DNA from: Tolumonas sp.
GTDB lineage: Bacteria > Pseudomonadota > Gammaproteobacteria > Enterobacterales > Aeromonadaceae
Length of the DNA stretch: 33,943 nucleotides
Reading direction: 5' to 3'
Assembly (NCBI GenBank): GCA_028683735.1
Contig: JAQUHG010000006.1
Location: 1-33,943, forward strand
How positions within the stretch are numbered: the stretch's first letter is position 1; the number at the start of each line of letters is the position of its first letter. The notes below the pieces were generated by a model that saw only the letters and a list, made by a program, of their open reading frames with translations, was not told the origin of the DNA and did not search any database. Made by a program: the position numbers and the translations under genes. Shown in pieces: positions 15,675-25,460 of this stretch.

Positions 15675-17690
15675 TTAACGTTTCCTACAAGTGGACAGTA
15701 ATTTTTTTGCTATATTCAACACATTCTCGTCACTGAACCCAAACAGCTTAAACAGCTGGTCAGCGGGGGCGGACTCGCCAAAGCTGGTCATGCCAATCAC
15801 CTCACCATCCAAACCGGTGTAGCGTTGCCAATAGTCAGCAATGCTGGCTTCAATCGCCAAACGAGCACGCACGGCTTTCGGCAGCACTTGCTCTTTATAC
15901 TCGGCCGATTGTTTATCAAAACGCTCAGTGCAGGGCAGTGAAACGACTCTGACCTTCTTGCCTTCGGCGTTCAGCGTGTTGGCTGCGTTCACCGCCAAAC
16001 TCACTTCAGAGCCGGTAGCCATGATGATGAGTTCTGGTGTACCTTCGCAGTCTTTGAGGATGTAACCGCCCTTCTCGATATCCTGAACTTGGCTTTCGGC
16101 TCTTGGCTGCTGCGTCAGGTTTTGACGAGAGAATATCAACGCACTCGGGCCGTTTTGACGTTCAATCGCTGCTTTCCAGCTCACTGCCGATTCCACCTGG
16201 TCACACGGGCGCCAGGTTTCCATGTTCGGTGTGAGTCTCAGTGAGGCAAGTTGTTCCACCGGCTGATGCGTAGGGCCATCTTCGCCTAAGCCAATCGAAT
16301 CGTGGGTATAGACAAAGATTGAGCGTTGTTTCATCAACGCTGCCATCCGCACCGCATTACGCGCGTATTCCATAAACATCAGGAAGGTGCCGCCGTAAGG
16401 GATAAAACCACCGTGCAGGGTTGCGCCGTTCATGATGGCTGACATCCCAAATTCCCGCACCCCGTAGTGCATATAGTTGCCTTGTGGGGTTTCTGCGGAA
16501 ACGTCGAGTGCACTGGTGTGACGGGTCAGATTCGATGGCGCTAAATCCGCAGAGCCGCCTAACAGCTCAGGTAAAATTTTGGCATATTCGTTCAAGGCTT
16601 TCTGGCTGGCCTGACGGGACGCGATATTGGCAGGGTTAGCTTGCAGGTCAGCGATGTAGGCATTGGCTTTGGCAGCCCAATCGGCCGTTAAGGTGCCACT
16701 GCTTCGGCGTAACAGTTCAGCAGCTTCTTGTGGGAACACTTCCTGATAGGCGGCGAACTGTTTGTTCCATTCATTTTGAACTTGTTGACCTTGGGTTTTT
16801 GCATCCCAGGCTTGATAGATGTCTTGTGGAATTTCAAACAGCGCATGGGGCCAGTTGAGGAATTCACGCACCTTAGTGACTTCGTCTTTACCCAACGGTG
16901 CACCGTGGCAATCGTGACTGCCGGATTTATTTGGTGAGCCGTAACCGATGATGGTTTTACAGCAAATCAGCGTTGGTTGGGTGGTGTTGGCTTTGGCTTC
17001 ACGAATGGCGGCATCCAGTGCACGCGGGTCGTGACCATCGACAGCATCAATCACCTGCCAGCCGTAAGCCCGGAAGCGGGCTGGGGTATCGTCAGTAAAC
17101 CAGCCATCGACATGACCATCAATCGAGATACCGTTGTCATCCCAAAACGCAATCAGTTTGCCGAGTTCTAAAGTGCCGGCCAGAGAACACACTTCATGTG
17201 AGATACCTTCCATCAGACAGCCATCGCCCATAAAGGCATAGGTGTAGTGGTCAACGATGTCATGTCCCGGTTTATTAAACTGTGCCGCTAAGGTTTTCTC
17301 TGCCAGTGCCATACCGACTGCATTGGCAATGCCCTGACCCAGTGGGCCGGTGGTGGTTTCTACTCCTGGGGCATAACCGTATTCCGGATGCCCTGGGGTT
17401 TTGGAATGTAACTGACGGAACTGCTTTAACTCCGATAGCGGCAAGTCATAACCGGTGAGGTGCAACAGGGAATACAGCAGCATCGAACCGTGACCATTGG
17501 AGAGCACAAAGCGGTCGCGATTAATCCACGCTGGGTCGGTCGGGTTGTGTTTTAAATGGTGACGCCACAGTGTTTCTGCAATATCAGCCATGCCCATCGG
17601 CGCACCGGGGTGGCCGGAGTTGGCTTGTTGCACGGCATCGACACTCAGCATACGCACGGCGTTAGCGAGGGTTTTGGGGTCTAAACTCAT
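15675..17690 (-). CDS. tkt: Transketolase (full-length)
   Basis: 671 residues, the standard single-chain length. The N-terminal ThDP domain has [52 protein letters not shown] and the ThDP/Mg motif [12 protein letters not shown] followed by DDNGISIDG. The central domain has the catalytic Glu region [11 protein letters not shown] and [20 protein letters not shown]. The C-terminal domain follows. It transfers two-carbon units between xylulose-5-P and aldose phosphates in the cytosolic pentose phosphate pathway. GGAG lies about 9 nt upstream of the ATG. It is second in the tal-tkt pair, 232 nt after tal, with a folded GC-rich element in the gap. A second, split transketolase lies at 23.7-25.5 kb. 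Confidence 0.97.
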   Translation of the reverse strand: MSLDPKTLANAVRMLSVDAVQQANSGHPGAPMGMADIAETLWRHHLKHNPTDPAWINRDRFVLSNGHGSMLLYSLLHLTGYDLPLSELKQFRQLHSKTPGHPEYGYAPGVETTTGPLGQGIANAVGMALAEKTLAAQFNKPGHDIVDHYTYAFMGDGCLMEGISHEVCSLAGTLELGKLIAFWDDNGISIDGHVDGWFTDDTPARFRAYGWQVIDAVDGHDPRALDAAIREAKANTTQPTLICCKTIIGYGSPNKSGSHDCHGAPLGKDEVTKVREFLNWPHALFEIPQDIYQAWDAKTQGQQVQNEWNKQFAAYQEVFPQEAAELLRRSSGTLTADWAAKANAYIADLQANPANIASRQASQKALNEYAKILPELLGGSADLAPSNLTRHTSALDVSAETPQGNYMHYGVREFGMSAIMNGATLHGGFIPYGGTFLMFMEYARNAVRMAALMKQRSIFVYTHDSIGLGEDGPTHQPVEQLASLRLTPNMETWRPCDQVESAVSWKAAIERQNGPSALIFSRQNLTQQPRAESQVQDIEKGGYILKDCEGTPELIIMATGSEVSLAVNAANTLNAEGKKVRVVSLPCTERFDKQSAEYKEQVLPKAVRARLAIEASIADYWQRYTGLDGEVIGMTSFGESAPADQLFKLFGFSDENVLNIAKKLLSTCRKR

Positions 17691-17796
17691 GAGCGGGGCT
17701 CCGTAAAAGAATGAAAGAAAAGGCAGTAAAAATCAGAGAAATCTGGAAGTAAGGCGACCAATAAGGACATCGCTATTGATACGTCGGAAACCAGAG

Positions 17797-17900
17797 CGGC
17801 CGATGGGAACAAGGTCAACGACCCTCCGCGCCAAGGATGGCGCGGCGGAGTCCCCATGGATGGGTTCACGACGTGTCGGTGGCGTTGTTCCCATTGGCCG
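17797..17900. repeat. GC-rich 104-bp imperfect palindromic element between tal and tkt
   Basis: Outer arms CGGCCGATGGGAACAA (17797-17812) and TTGTTCCCATTGGCCG (17885-17900) are complementary at 15 of 16 positions. Inside lie CCGCGCC-aaggat-GGCGCGG (17826-17845), CCCAT-gg-ATGGG (17853-17864) and CAC-gac-GTG (17867-17875). The whole can fold into a multi-branched structure in either strand. It could be an intergenic MITE/REP-like repeat or an RNA processing/attenuation element of the tal-tkt mRNA. No protein is encoded. Confidence 0.7.
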
Positions 17901-17922
17901 ACAGCCCAGACAAACACAAAGC

Positions 17923-18876
17923 TCAAGCCAGACGGGTGGCTAGCAACTGCTCTAACTTCACCTGGTCAATCGCGAAGTTACGAATACCTTCGGCCAACTT
18001 CTCGGTCGCCATGGCATCTTCATTGTGCTGCCAGCGGAATTCGGCTTCAGTCAGTGCGGCAGGGCGGGCTAAACGCACACCGTCATCCGCTAAATGGCGC
18101 ACTAACTCGCCAGACGTCTCTTCCAACTCCTGCAACAGATTCGGACTGATAGTCAGACGGTCGCAACCCGACAGCGCCAACACTTCATCGAGGTTACGGA
18201 AGCTGGCACCCATCACCACGGTCGAGTAACCGTGCTGCTTGTAATACTGATAAATGGCGCGCACCGACAGCACACCGGGGTCAGTTTCAGACGTATAAGT
18301 TTGACCGGTTTTGGCTTTGTACCAATCCAAAATACGACCGACGAATGGAGAAATTAAGTAAGCACCGGCTTCAGCACAGGCCCGCGCTTGGGCAAAGGAA
18401 AACAACAAAGTCAGGTTGCAGTTAATGCCTTCTTTTTCCAACTGTTCAGCGGCACGAATACCTTCCCATGTGGAGGCGATTTTAATCAGCACACGGGAAC
18501 GAGAAATACCCTGATACTCATACAAGCCAATCAGCTTGCGGGCTTTTTCAATCGTAGCGGCGGTATCAAACGACAGACGGGCATCAACTTCGGTGGAGAT
18601 ACGGCCTGGCACATGTTTTAAGACTTCACAACCAATGGCCACAATCAGGCGGTCGGCGGTTTCTTCGACTTGCACGGCAACATCGGCAGAAAGATGTTTA
18701 GCCTGTGCAATCACGCTTTCCAGCAGTGGCGTATATTCGGGGCTGGCAACGGCTTTTAAAATCAGCGATGGATTGGTAGTCGCATCTTCCGGTGAATACA
18801 ATTTAATGGCGGGTAACTCGCCCGTGTCGGCGACGACCGTAGTAACGGCACGTAATTGTTGTAACAAACTGCTCAC
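17923..18876 (-). CDS. tal: Transaldolase
   Basis: The frame extends upstream to an ATG at 18915, but the GTG at 18876 has AAGGAG at the right distance and gives 317 residues, the length of E. coli TalB. It begins [20 protein letters not shown], family-typical. Schiff-base Lys132 sits in [20 protein letters not shown] (31-38) and [18 protein letters not shown] are also diagnostic. It moves dihydroxyacetone units between sedoheptulose-7-P and glyceraldehyde-3-P. First gene of the minus-strand tal-tkt pair, divergent from the sugar ABC transporter. A GAATA palindrome 45 bp upstream resembles operators in the sugar locus, so it may share their regulation. Confidence 0.96.
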   Translation of the reverse strand: MSSLLQQLRAVTTVVADTGELPAIKLYSPEDATTNPSLILKAVASPEYTPLLESVIAQAKHLSADVAVQVEETADRLIVAIGCEVLKHVPGRISTEVDARLSFDTAATIEKARKLIGLYEYQGISRSRVLIKIASTWEGIRAAEQLEKEGINCNLTLLFSFAQARACAEAGAYLISPFVGRILDWYKAKTGQTYTSETDPGVLSVRAIYQYYKQHGYSTVVMGASFRNLDEVLALSGCDRLTISPNLLQELEETSGELVRHLADDGVRLARPAALTEAEFRWQHNEDAMATEKLAEGIRNFAIDQVKLEQLLATRLA

Positions 18877-18920
18877 GATGACTCCTTGTTTGCATGGAGA
18901 GGTAGGATTACGCATGTAGC

Positions 18921-18932
18921 GAATATATATTC
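18921..18932. promoter_or_regulatory. GAATA palindrome upstream of tal
   Basis: GAATATATATTC is a perfect 12-bp palindrome about 45 bp upstream of the tal start. With one flanking base each side it matches 11 of 14 positions of TGAATAAATATTCA, the motif repeated in the sugar locus. Confidence 0.5.
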
Positions 18933-19325
18933 CATATAGTATTAATATTCATAGTTTATTCATTAATCCTTAATGGATGTCTACAATTGAGCAATGAAAA
19001 GTCGATTTACTTCACATAAATGGACGTTTTAATATTTTTACGTGATAGCAGGGGAAATATTATTTCACTCTATGGTTGCGTATGCATGAGGCTTTTTGCA
19101 GCTCAGAAGGTATTTAATGACATCAGTATAATTAAATTTTTAAATAAACCAGTTGATTGTGGAATATTCCAATTTAATAAAATTGTTTATAAATAACAGC
19201 TACTTAATTTAATTGTGAGTTAGTTGCGCATCAAATTATTGTGATTTTGCTCAGGTTTCTTTTAAGTCGTCATGGACAAGTGGCTTGCTGGGGACTAATT
19301 TTTACATCGAATATATACCCCGCAA

Positions 19326-20291
<966 letters not shown>

Positions 20292-20303
20292 TCATATGAA
20301 TAA

Positions 20304-20330
20304 TAGTGGTGCATATTAAATGCACCACTA
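20304..20330 (+). other. Intercistronic hairpin after the binding-protein gene
   Basis: Perfect 11-bp stem TAGTGGTGCAT / ATGCACCACTA with a 5-nt loop, in the 52-nt gap before the DUF2291 gene, without a T-run. Such hairpins often protect the binding-protein mRNA and let it exceed the downstream transporter genes in abundance. Confidence 0.7.
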
Positions 20331-20343
20331 ATGGAGAGTCATA

Positions 20344-20949
20344 ATGTTTATTAAAAAACTGCCATATTTAGGCGTCATAATATTGATGCTTATTTTATCC
20401 GGGTGTGATGTTGTAAAGTTGGATGCAGATGGGAAGCCAATTATTCCAATGTCGGCATCGGCAGCCGCATCATTTGATAATATGACACCAAAGGATATTG
20501 CTGCGAGACTTTGGGGTAAAATTATCCCCGCGGCTAGCAAGGAGTCAAAGGATTGGGTTTTGTTGAAATCTGAAATATCCAAAGTTCCTTCAGGTCAATC
20601 GAAAAGTTTTTTTGCTAAAATTGAAGGAACAGTAAACGAAGTAAGTACTGATGAAAAAGACAAAAAAATGCAAATATCTGTTGGGGATGAAAAAATTATT
20701 GTTCAATTGGGAACTAATGTAAAAGGTAATTCAATTAGGGATGCATCTTCATCAATTATTCAGTTCGATTTATTTAAAAATCAAGTTCAGTTTGCTCGTT
20801 TATCTAAAGAATTAAATAAGAAAGCAATTAGTGGTGTTGTTATGCCTGATCCTCAATGGCAAGGTTATTCTGTTAATACACTTGTTGCGGTAACTATAAG
20901 AGATAATAACGTTACTGACATTGTTCCTCTTGAAATTAATAAAAGGTGA
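20344..20949 (+). CDS. DUF2291 family lipoprotein of a sugar transporter operon
   Basis: 201 residues with a lipoprotein signal: hydrophobic core 8-18 then lipobox LSGC, lipidated Cys21. The mature part (GKPIIPMSASAAASFD..., AARLWGKIIPAASKESKDW) matches the DUF2291 family, which accompanies ribose-type ABC systems; no biochemical role is established that I know of. It would be anchored to a membrane facing the periplasm, perhaps assisting substrate delivery. GGAGAG precedes the ATG. It is sandwiched between the binding protein and ATPase genes, and its stop lies just before the ATPase GTG. Confidence 0.85.
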   Translation: MFIKKLPYLGVIILMLILSGCDVVKLDADGKPIIPMSASAAASFDNMTPKDIAARLWGKIIPAASKESKDWVLLKSEISKVPSGQSKSFFAKIEGTVNEVSTDEKDKKMQISVGDEKIIVQLGTNVKGNSIRDASSSIIQFDLFKNQVQFARLSKELNKKAISGVVMPDPQWQGYSVNTLVAVTIRDNNVTDIVPLEINKR

Positions 20950-20954
20950 TAGTC

Positions 20955-22472
20955 GTGACTAACTCATCAGATATTATCATGCGAGCAGAGAAAATTTCCA
21001 TGGTGTTTCCTGGAACGAAAGCGCTTGATTGTGTTAACTATCGTGTTCATAGAGGAAAAGTTAACGTTATTATCGGAGAAAATGGTGCCGGTAAATCAAC
21101 GTTAATGAAAGTATTGGCAGGTGTGCAACAACCAACAGAGGGAAAATTATTTGTTGGTGAAAAAGAAGTTAAATTTATTAACACACGTGTTGCTGCTGAA
21201 TACGGTGTTGGGATGGTTCATCAGGAATTGAATCTTTCCGAAAATTTATCAGTCGCAGAAAATATTTTTCTGGGTCGGGAAATTCAAAGTGGCCTTAAAC
21301 CGATAGACAATGCGGCACAATATAAAGTCACGCAACGATTAATGACTCGCCTGAAACAAAATATTGATCCTAATGAGTTAGTCGCCAATTTAAAAGTTGG
21401 ACAGAAACAACTCGTTGAGATTGCTAAAGCGTTAGCAGAAAAAGTAGATGTGCTTATATTAGATGAGCCTACATCCGCATTAAGTAAGAAAGAAGTTGAG
21501 ATCCTGTTTCAGGTTATCAGAGAGCTGACTCAGCAAGGTGTATCTATCATTTATATTTCCCATCGATTAGAGGAACTGATGGAAATTGGTGATTATATTA
21601 CCATTTTACGAGACGGCCATTTCCAGGCGGAAGCTTCAGTAACTGACATTGATGTACCTTGGATCGTGAGAGAGATGTTAGGGAGCGATCCTGTAACAGA
21701 TTTTTTACCACCAAACCGGCAGTTTGGTGCGCCAATGCTAGAAGCTGATCATATATCGATGGTCAATGAAGCCGGAAATAAAGTGGTTAATGATGTCTCG
21801 TTTACGCTTCGTGCAGGTGAAATTGTTGGCATTTACGGCTTAATGGGGGCGGGGCGTACCGAACTATTTGAATGCTTACTCGGTCAGGCTGATTATCAGG
21901 GTAAATTTGCTCTTAATGGTAAATTGATCAATCCAAGTATTAAAACATCAGACCGCATCCGAATGGGATTAAGTCTGGTTCCTGAAGATCGTAAAAAAAC
22001 AGGTATATTTCCAGTTAGCTCTGTTGCCAATAATCTGACTATTTCTAGTTTATGGAAACGATTAAATAGAGGGGTTTCAATTTCTGAGGAAGAAGAAAAT
22101 AAAGTGGTTGATGGAACTATTAAAAATCTATCAATCAAAGTTTCATCTCCAAAAGTTGAAATACAAGCATTGAGTGGTGGGAATCAACAGAAAGTTGTTA
22201 TCGGTCGTTCATTGCTGACAGAGCCGAAAGTTCTTTTATTAGATGAACCGACGCGAGGTATTGATGTCGGTGCGAAAGGTGATGTTTTTGAAATGATGGT
22301 GAAATTATCAAATCAAGGTATTGGTGTGCTTTTTTCAACATCAGATCTAAAAGAAATAATGGCTGTTTCAGATAGAATATTGGTTATGTCAAACGGTATT
22401 TTGACCGCTAATGTTTCCCGTACTGAAACTACAGAATCACAATTGGTGACTGCAAGCGCAGCAGGGTTTTAA
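20955..22472 (+). CDS. Sugar ABC transporter ATP-binding protein (RbsA-like, two-domain)
   Basis: The frame opens at GTG 20946 inside the DUF2291 stop. The GTG at 20955 has AAAAGG about 8 nt upstream, so I prefer it (505 residues). It is a tandem ATPase. Domain 1 has Walker A GENGAGKSTL, VGQKQLVEIAKAL and Walker B VLILDEPTSAL. Domain 2 has a degenerate Walker A GLMGAGRTEL, signature LSGGNQQKVVIGRSL and LLLDEPTRGIDVG. The weakened second P-loop is normal for RbsA/MglA-type proteins, where one site hydrolyses. It energises uptake at the inner-membrane cytosolic face together with the permease that follows 35 nt later. Confidence 0.94.
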   Translation: MTNSSDIIMRAEKISMVFPGTKALDCVNYRVHRGKVNVIIGENGAGKSTLMKVLAGVQQPTEGKLFVGEKEVKFINTRVAAEYGVGMVHQELNLSENLSVAENIFLGREIQSGLKPIDNAAQYKVTQRLMTRLKQNIDPNELVANLKVGQKQLVEIAKALAEKVDVLILDEPTSALSKKEVEILFQVIRELTQQGVSIIYISHRLEELMEIGDYITILRDGHFQAEASVTDIDVPWIVREMLGSDPVTDFLPPNRQFGAPMLEADHISMVNEAGNKVVNDVSFTLRAGEIVGIYGLMGAGRTELFECLLGQADYQGKFALNGKLINPSIKTSDRIRMGLSLVPEDRKKTGIFPVSSVANNLTISSLWKRLNRGVSISEEEENKVVDGTIKNLSIKVSSPKVEIQALSGGNQQKVVIGRSLLTEPKVLLLDEPTRGIDVGAKGDVFEMMVKLSNQGIGVLFSTSDLKEIMAVSDRILVMSNGILTANVSRTETTESQLVTASAAGF

Positions 22473-22507
22473 TTATGAAAGTTAAAACATTAGAGGGTGG
22501 CACTGTT

Positions 22508-23563
22508 ATGTCAAATACATCGTTTTCGAAAGAAAATTTTATGCTTATATTACTTAAGTTAAGGACGTTTATAGCGCTTTTTTTAATACTTGGATTTTTT
22601 ACTATTACAGTTGATGGGTTTCTTAGTCCTACTAGTTTAATAATCATGGTTAAGCATGTATCCATTAATGCATTTTTAGCATTGGGTATAACATTTATTA
22701 TTATTACTGCGGGCATTGATCTGTCTATTGGGGCTATACTTGGATTTTGCGGCATGATTGCTGGCTATATGATCTCTAAGGGTATTATTTTAACAACATT
22801 CGGTGTTGCGATATTCCCAAGTATATGGGTCGTGATACCCGTTGTACTAGTTGTTGGAGCTCTCATCGGCGCAGTGAATGGCATTATTATAACCAAATAT
22901 AATGTAGCCCCATTTATTTGCACACTAGGTACTATGTATATTGTTCGTGGTGCTGCGATGTTATTGTCCGGTGGGGAAACATTTCCTGGATTATCAGGTA
23001 ATCCTGAATTAGGTAATACTGGATTTGAAAAAATTGGTGCGGGTACCCTAATGGGGCTTCCATATTCAATTTGGATGATGTTCGTATTAGCTGCCATTAT
23101 TGCCTATGTTGCTAAAAAACTACCGTTTGGACGTCATGTATATTCTATTGGTGACAATGAACGAGCAGCAGAGTTATCTGGCGTTAAAGTTAAAAATATT
23201 AAGATCTGGGTTTATACCATTTCAGGTGTTTGTGCTGCACTCGCCGGTATTGTGGTTTCATCTCAACTGGTTGCAAGTCATCCAGCAACAGGTACTGCAT
23301 TTGAAATGAATGCAATTGCAGCGGTAGTCCTCGGTGGAACGTCATTATCCGGTGGGCGTGGCACAATTTCCGGTACGTTGGTGGGTGCGTTCGTTATCGG
23401 GATTTTAGCAGATGGCCTCGTCATGATGGGTGTGAGTGAATTCTGGCAAATGGTGATCAAAGGTATCGTTATCATCGTTGCAGTAGTCATCGATCAGATG
23501 CAGAGCAAGTTGCAATATAAAACTGCGATCCAGTCTCAGAAAACCGTTGGACACTCAGTTTAG
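22508..23563 (+). CDS. Sugar ABC transporter permease (RbsC-like)
   Basis: I use ATG 22508 (MSNTSFSKENF, 351 residues), which has GAGGGTGG about 7 nt upstream; an in-frame ATG at 22475 lacks a good ribosome site. About 8-10 hydrophobic segments and the family signatures LALGITFIIITAGIDLSIGA, GAVNGIIITKYNVAPFICTLG and AVVLGGTSLSGGRGTISGTLVG identify a BPD_transp_2 permease of the ribose/galactose group. A homodimer forms the inner-membrane channel. The last transporter gene; 120 bp to the transketolase operon, where a weak AAATAG...CTATTT stem with a T-run (about 23612-23635) might attenuate read-through. Confidence 0.93.
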   Translation: MSNTSFSKENFMLILLKLRTFIALFLILGFFTITVDGFLSPTSLIIMVKHVSINAFLALGITFIIITAGIDLSIGAILGFCGMIAGYMISKGIILTTFGVAIFPSIWVVIPVVLVVGALIGAVNGIIITKYNVAPFICTLGTMYIVRGAAMLLSGGETFPGLSGNPELGNTGFEKIGAGTLMGLPYSIWMMFVLAAIIAYVAKKLPFGRHVYSIGDNERAAELSGVKVKNIKIWVYTISGVCAALAGIVVSSQLVASHPATGTAFEMNAIAAVVLGGTSLSGGRGTISGTLVGAFVIGILADGLVMMGVSEFWQMVIKGIVIIVAVVIDQMQSKLQYKTAIQSQKTVGHSV

Positions 23564-23643
23564 GTCGTATAACAGGTACTTATTTTGGCAAGGATTTCAC
23601 CCGGTAAGAAATAGATCAATCAAAGCTATTTTTTTACTTGGCA

Positions 23644-23671
23644 TGAATAAATATTCATTAGCGAATATAAT
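23644..23671 (+). promoter_or_regulatory. Putative SorC operator copy 2 with overlapping -10, split-transketolase operon
   Basis: TGAATAAATATTCA (23644-23657) identical to the copy at 19326, followed at once by GCGAATATAAT. The latter contains TATAAT (23666-23671), a perfect -10, and a further GAATA half-site. No good -35 is seen; TGAATA itself is 16 bp from the -10. The transketolase ATG is at 23684. Confidence 0.7.
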
Positions 23672-23683
23672 GTAGAGGTTGTT

Positions 23684-24514
23684 ATGAATCCATTCTCACT
23701 ATCTATTGAAGAGTTGGAAAAGAAAGCAAAAGCAATACGTCGACGTATCGTGCTGTTGAATTCGGAAAGCCCTGCTGGCGGTCATACTGGTGCTGATTTA
23801 TCCCAGGTTGATATCGTGACTGCACTGTACTTTCGTATTCTCAATCGCAGCCCTAACAATTCCAGTGATCCAGATCGAGACATCTATATCCAGTCTAAAG
23901 GGCATGCAGCTGGCGGCTACTACTGCTGTTTAGCAGAAGCCGGTTATTTTCCAGAAGAGTGGTTACCGACTTATCAACACACAGATTCAAAGTTGCCTGG
24001 TCATCCGGTGCGTCAGAAAACGCCCGGTGTTGAGCTAAATACTGGTGCTTTAGGTCATGGATTACCAGTGGCAGTTGGTTTAGCCATCGCTGCTAAAAAA
24101 AGTAACAGCAAACGCCGTATCTTTGTTGTCACTGGCGATGGTGAGTTAGCCGAAGGCAGTAACTGGGAAGCAGCTTTAGTCGCAGCACATTATCAGCTCG
24201 ATAATCTGATCATCATTAATGATAAAAACAAACTTCAGCTTGCAGGCTATACCAAGGAAATCATGAATACCGATCCATTAGATGAAAAATGGAAAGCATT
24301 TGGTATGCAAGTTTCGGAATGTCGGGGCAATGATATGTGCTCTGTTGTTGAAACGCTGGAAGGTTTGAAACAAGAAGGCAAACCGAATGTGGTGATCGCT
24401 CATACCGAAAAAGGTGCTGGCGTTTCATTTATTCAGGGGCGGCCTGAATGGCATCACAAAGTACCTAAAGGTGAAGAAGTTGAATTGGCATTGAAGGAGT
24501 TGAATGATGAGTAA
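23684..24514 (+). CDS. Transketolase-like N-terminal (ThDP-binding) subunit, AptA-like
   Basis: 276 residues covering only the first third of a transketolase. It has SPAGGHTGADLSQVDIVTAL, a GHAAGGYY helix, GHPVRQKTPGVELNTGALGHG and the ThDP/Mg motif GDGELAEGSNWEAAL with NDKNKLQLAG. A separate gene supplies the rest, so two chains make the active enzyme. Split transketolases serve particular sugars: AptA/AptB act on D-apulose-4-phosphate, SqwG/SqwH on sulfofructose, and others are general. Kinase and isomerase genes here favour an apulose-4-P-like role. AGAGG precedes the ATG, and the 3' end overlaps the next start by about 8 nt. Confidence 0.9.
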   Translation: MNPFSLSIEELEKKAKAIRRRIVLLNSESPAGGHTGADLSQVDIVTALYFRILNRSPNNSSDPDRDIYIQSKGHAAGGYYCCLAEAGYFPEEWLPTYQHTDSKLPGHPVRQKTPGVELNTGALGHGLPVAVGLAIAAKKSNSKRRIFVVTGDGELAEGSNWEAALVAAHYQLDNLIIINDKNKLQLAGYTKEIMNTDPLDEKWKAFGMQVSECRGNDMCSVVETLEGLKQEGKPNVVIAHTEKGAGVSFIQGRPEWHHKVPKGEEVELALKELNDE

Positions 24515-25460
24515 CGCAGAACATTTAGCCAGTGTAATGGTCGAACGGTTTATCGCCGCTGTTGATAATGGCATCGACGTCGTTCCTGTGGTTGCTGACT
24601 CAACCTCAACCGCCAAAATTGCACCTTTCGTTAAGAAATTTCCCGGACGGTTGGTCAATGTGGGTATTGCGGAACAAGCTATGGTTGGTACAGCTGCTGG
24701 CTTGGCATTGGGTGGTAAAGTCGCAGTGACCTGTAATGCCGCGCCATTTTTGATTTCGCGTGCTAATGAACAAGTGAAGGTTGACGTCTGTTATAACAAT
24801 ACCAATGTGAAATTATTTGGTCTGAACTCGGGCGCCAGTTATGGCCCGCTGGCGAGTACGCATCATTGCCTGGATGATATCTCCATATTGCGTGGTTTCG
24901 GTAATATTCAGATCTTCGCCCCATCTTGCCCTGAAGAATGTCGACAAATTATTGATTATGCTTTAACAACTATCGGCCCTGTTTACGTCCGGTTAGATGG
25001 AAAAGAATTACCTGTGTTACACGATAAGAGTTATAAGTTCGTTCCTGGCAATATCGATGTGCTTCGCCAAGGTACTGATATTGCGCTGATTGCGATGGGA
25101 TCTACAGTACATGAAGCTGTTGATGCTGCTGCGCAACTGGAAGATGAACATATTTCTGCAACGGTCATTAGTGTTCCATCCATTCGTCCCTGTGACCGAA
25201 AAGCCTTATTAAATGCCATTGGGCAAGTCAAACACGTAATTACTATTGAAGAACACAATATTAACGGTGGCTTAGGTAGTTTGGTGTCTGAAGTGCTGGC
25301 TGAAAATGGTAAAGGTATTCCATTACTTCGTTTAGGTATTCCTGATGGTGAATATGCTTTAGCTGCCGGACGAGGCCCAATGCGTGCTCACCATGGCTTT
25401 GACGCCAAAGGTGTAGTGGCACAATCAATTCGATTGTTCAAAGGAGGCGATAATGCCTAA
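24507..25460 (+). CDS. Transketolase-like C-terminal (pyrimidine-binding) subunit, AptB-like
   Basis: 317 residues (a second ATG at 24504 is directly adjacent; AAGGAG at 24494-24499 spaces best to 24507). It carries the pyrimidine-domain catalytic Glu motif VNVGIAEQAMVGTAAGLAL, the ASYGPLASTHHCLDDISILRG segment, and the C-terminal regulatory domain (IALIAMGSTVHEAVDAA..., HNINGGLGS). It must pair with the upstream subunit, as the two ThDP half-sites are divided between chains. The overlap with the upstream stop and an 8-nt overlap with the kinase start argue for coupled, stoichiometric translation. The donor ketose phosphate is unknown. Confidence 0.9.
   Translation: MSNAEHLASVMVERFIAAVDNGIDVVPVVADSTSTAKIAPFVKKFPGRLVNVGIAEQAMVGTAAGLALGGKVAVTCNAAPFLISRANEQVKVDVCYNNTNVKLFGLNSGASYGPLASTHHCLDDISILRGFGNIQIFAPSCPEECRQIIDYALTTIGPVYVRLDGKELPVLHDKSYKFVPGNIDVLRQGTDIALIAMGSTVHEAVDAAAQLEDEHISATVISVPSIRPCDRKALLNAIGQVKHVITIEEHNINGGLGSLVSEVLAENGKGIPLLRLGIPDGEYALAAGRGPMRAHHGFDAKGVVAQSIRLFKGGDNA

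Noticed and set aside
17687..17926. Open frames on both strands through the tal-tkt gap
   Set aside because: They read through the palindromic element and their composition follows the repeat; no start signal or family similarity.
19235..19260. CRP-binding site ahead of the transporter operon
   Set aside because: Only the left half TGTGA matches; the right half is TCAGG, too weak to list as a site.
22429..23490. Minus-strand frames of 70-110 codons over the permease gene
   Set aside because: Antisense shadows of a hydrophobic membrane protein gene; no independent coding evidence.
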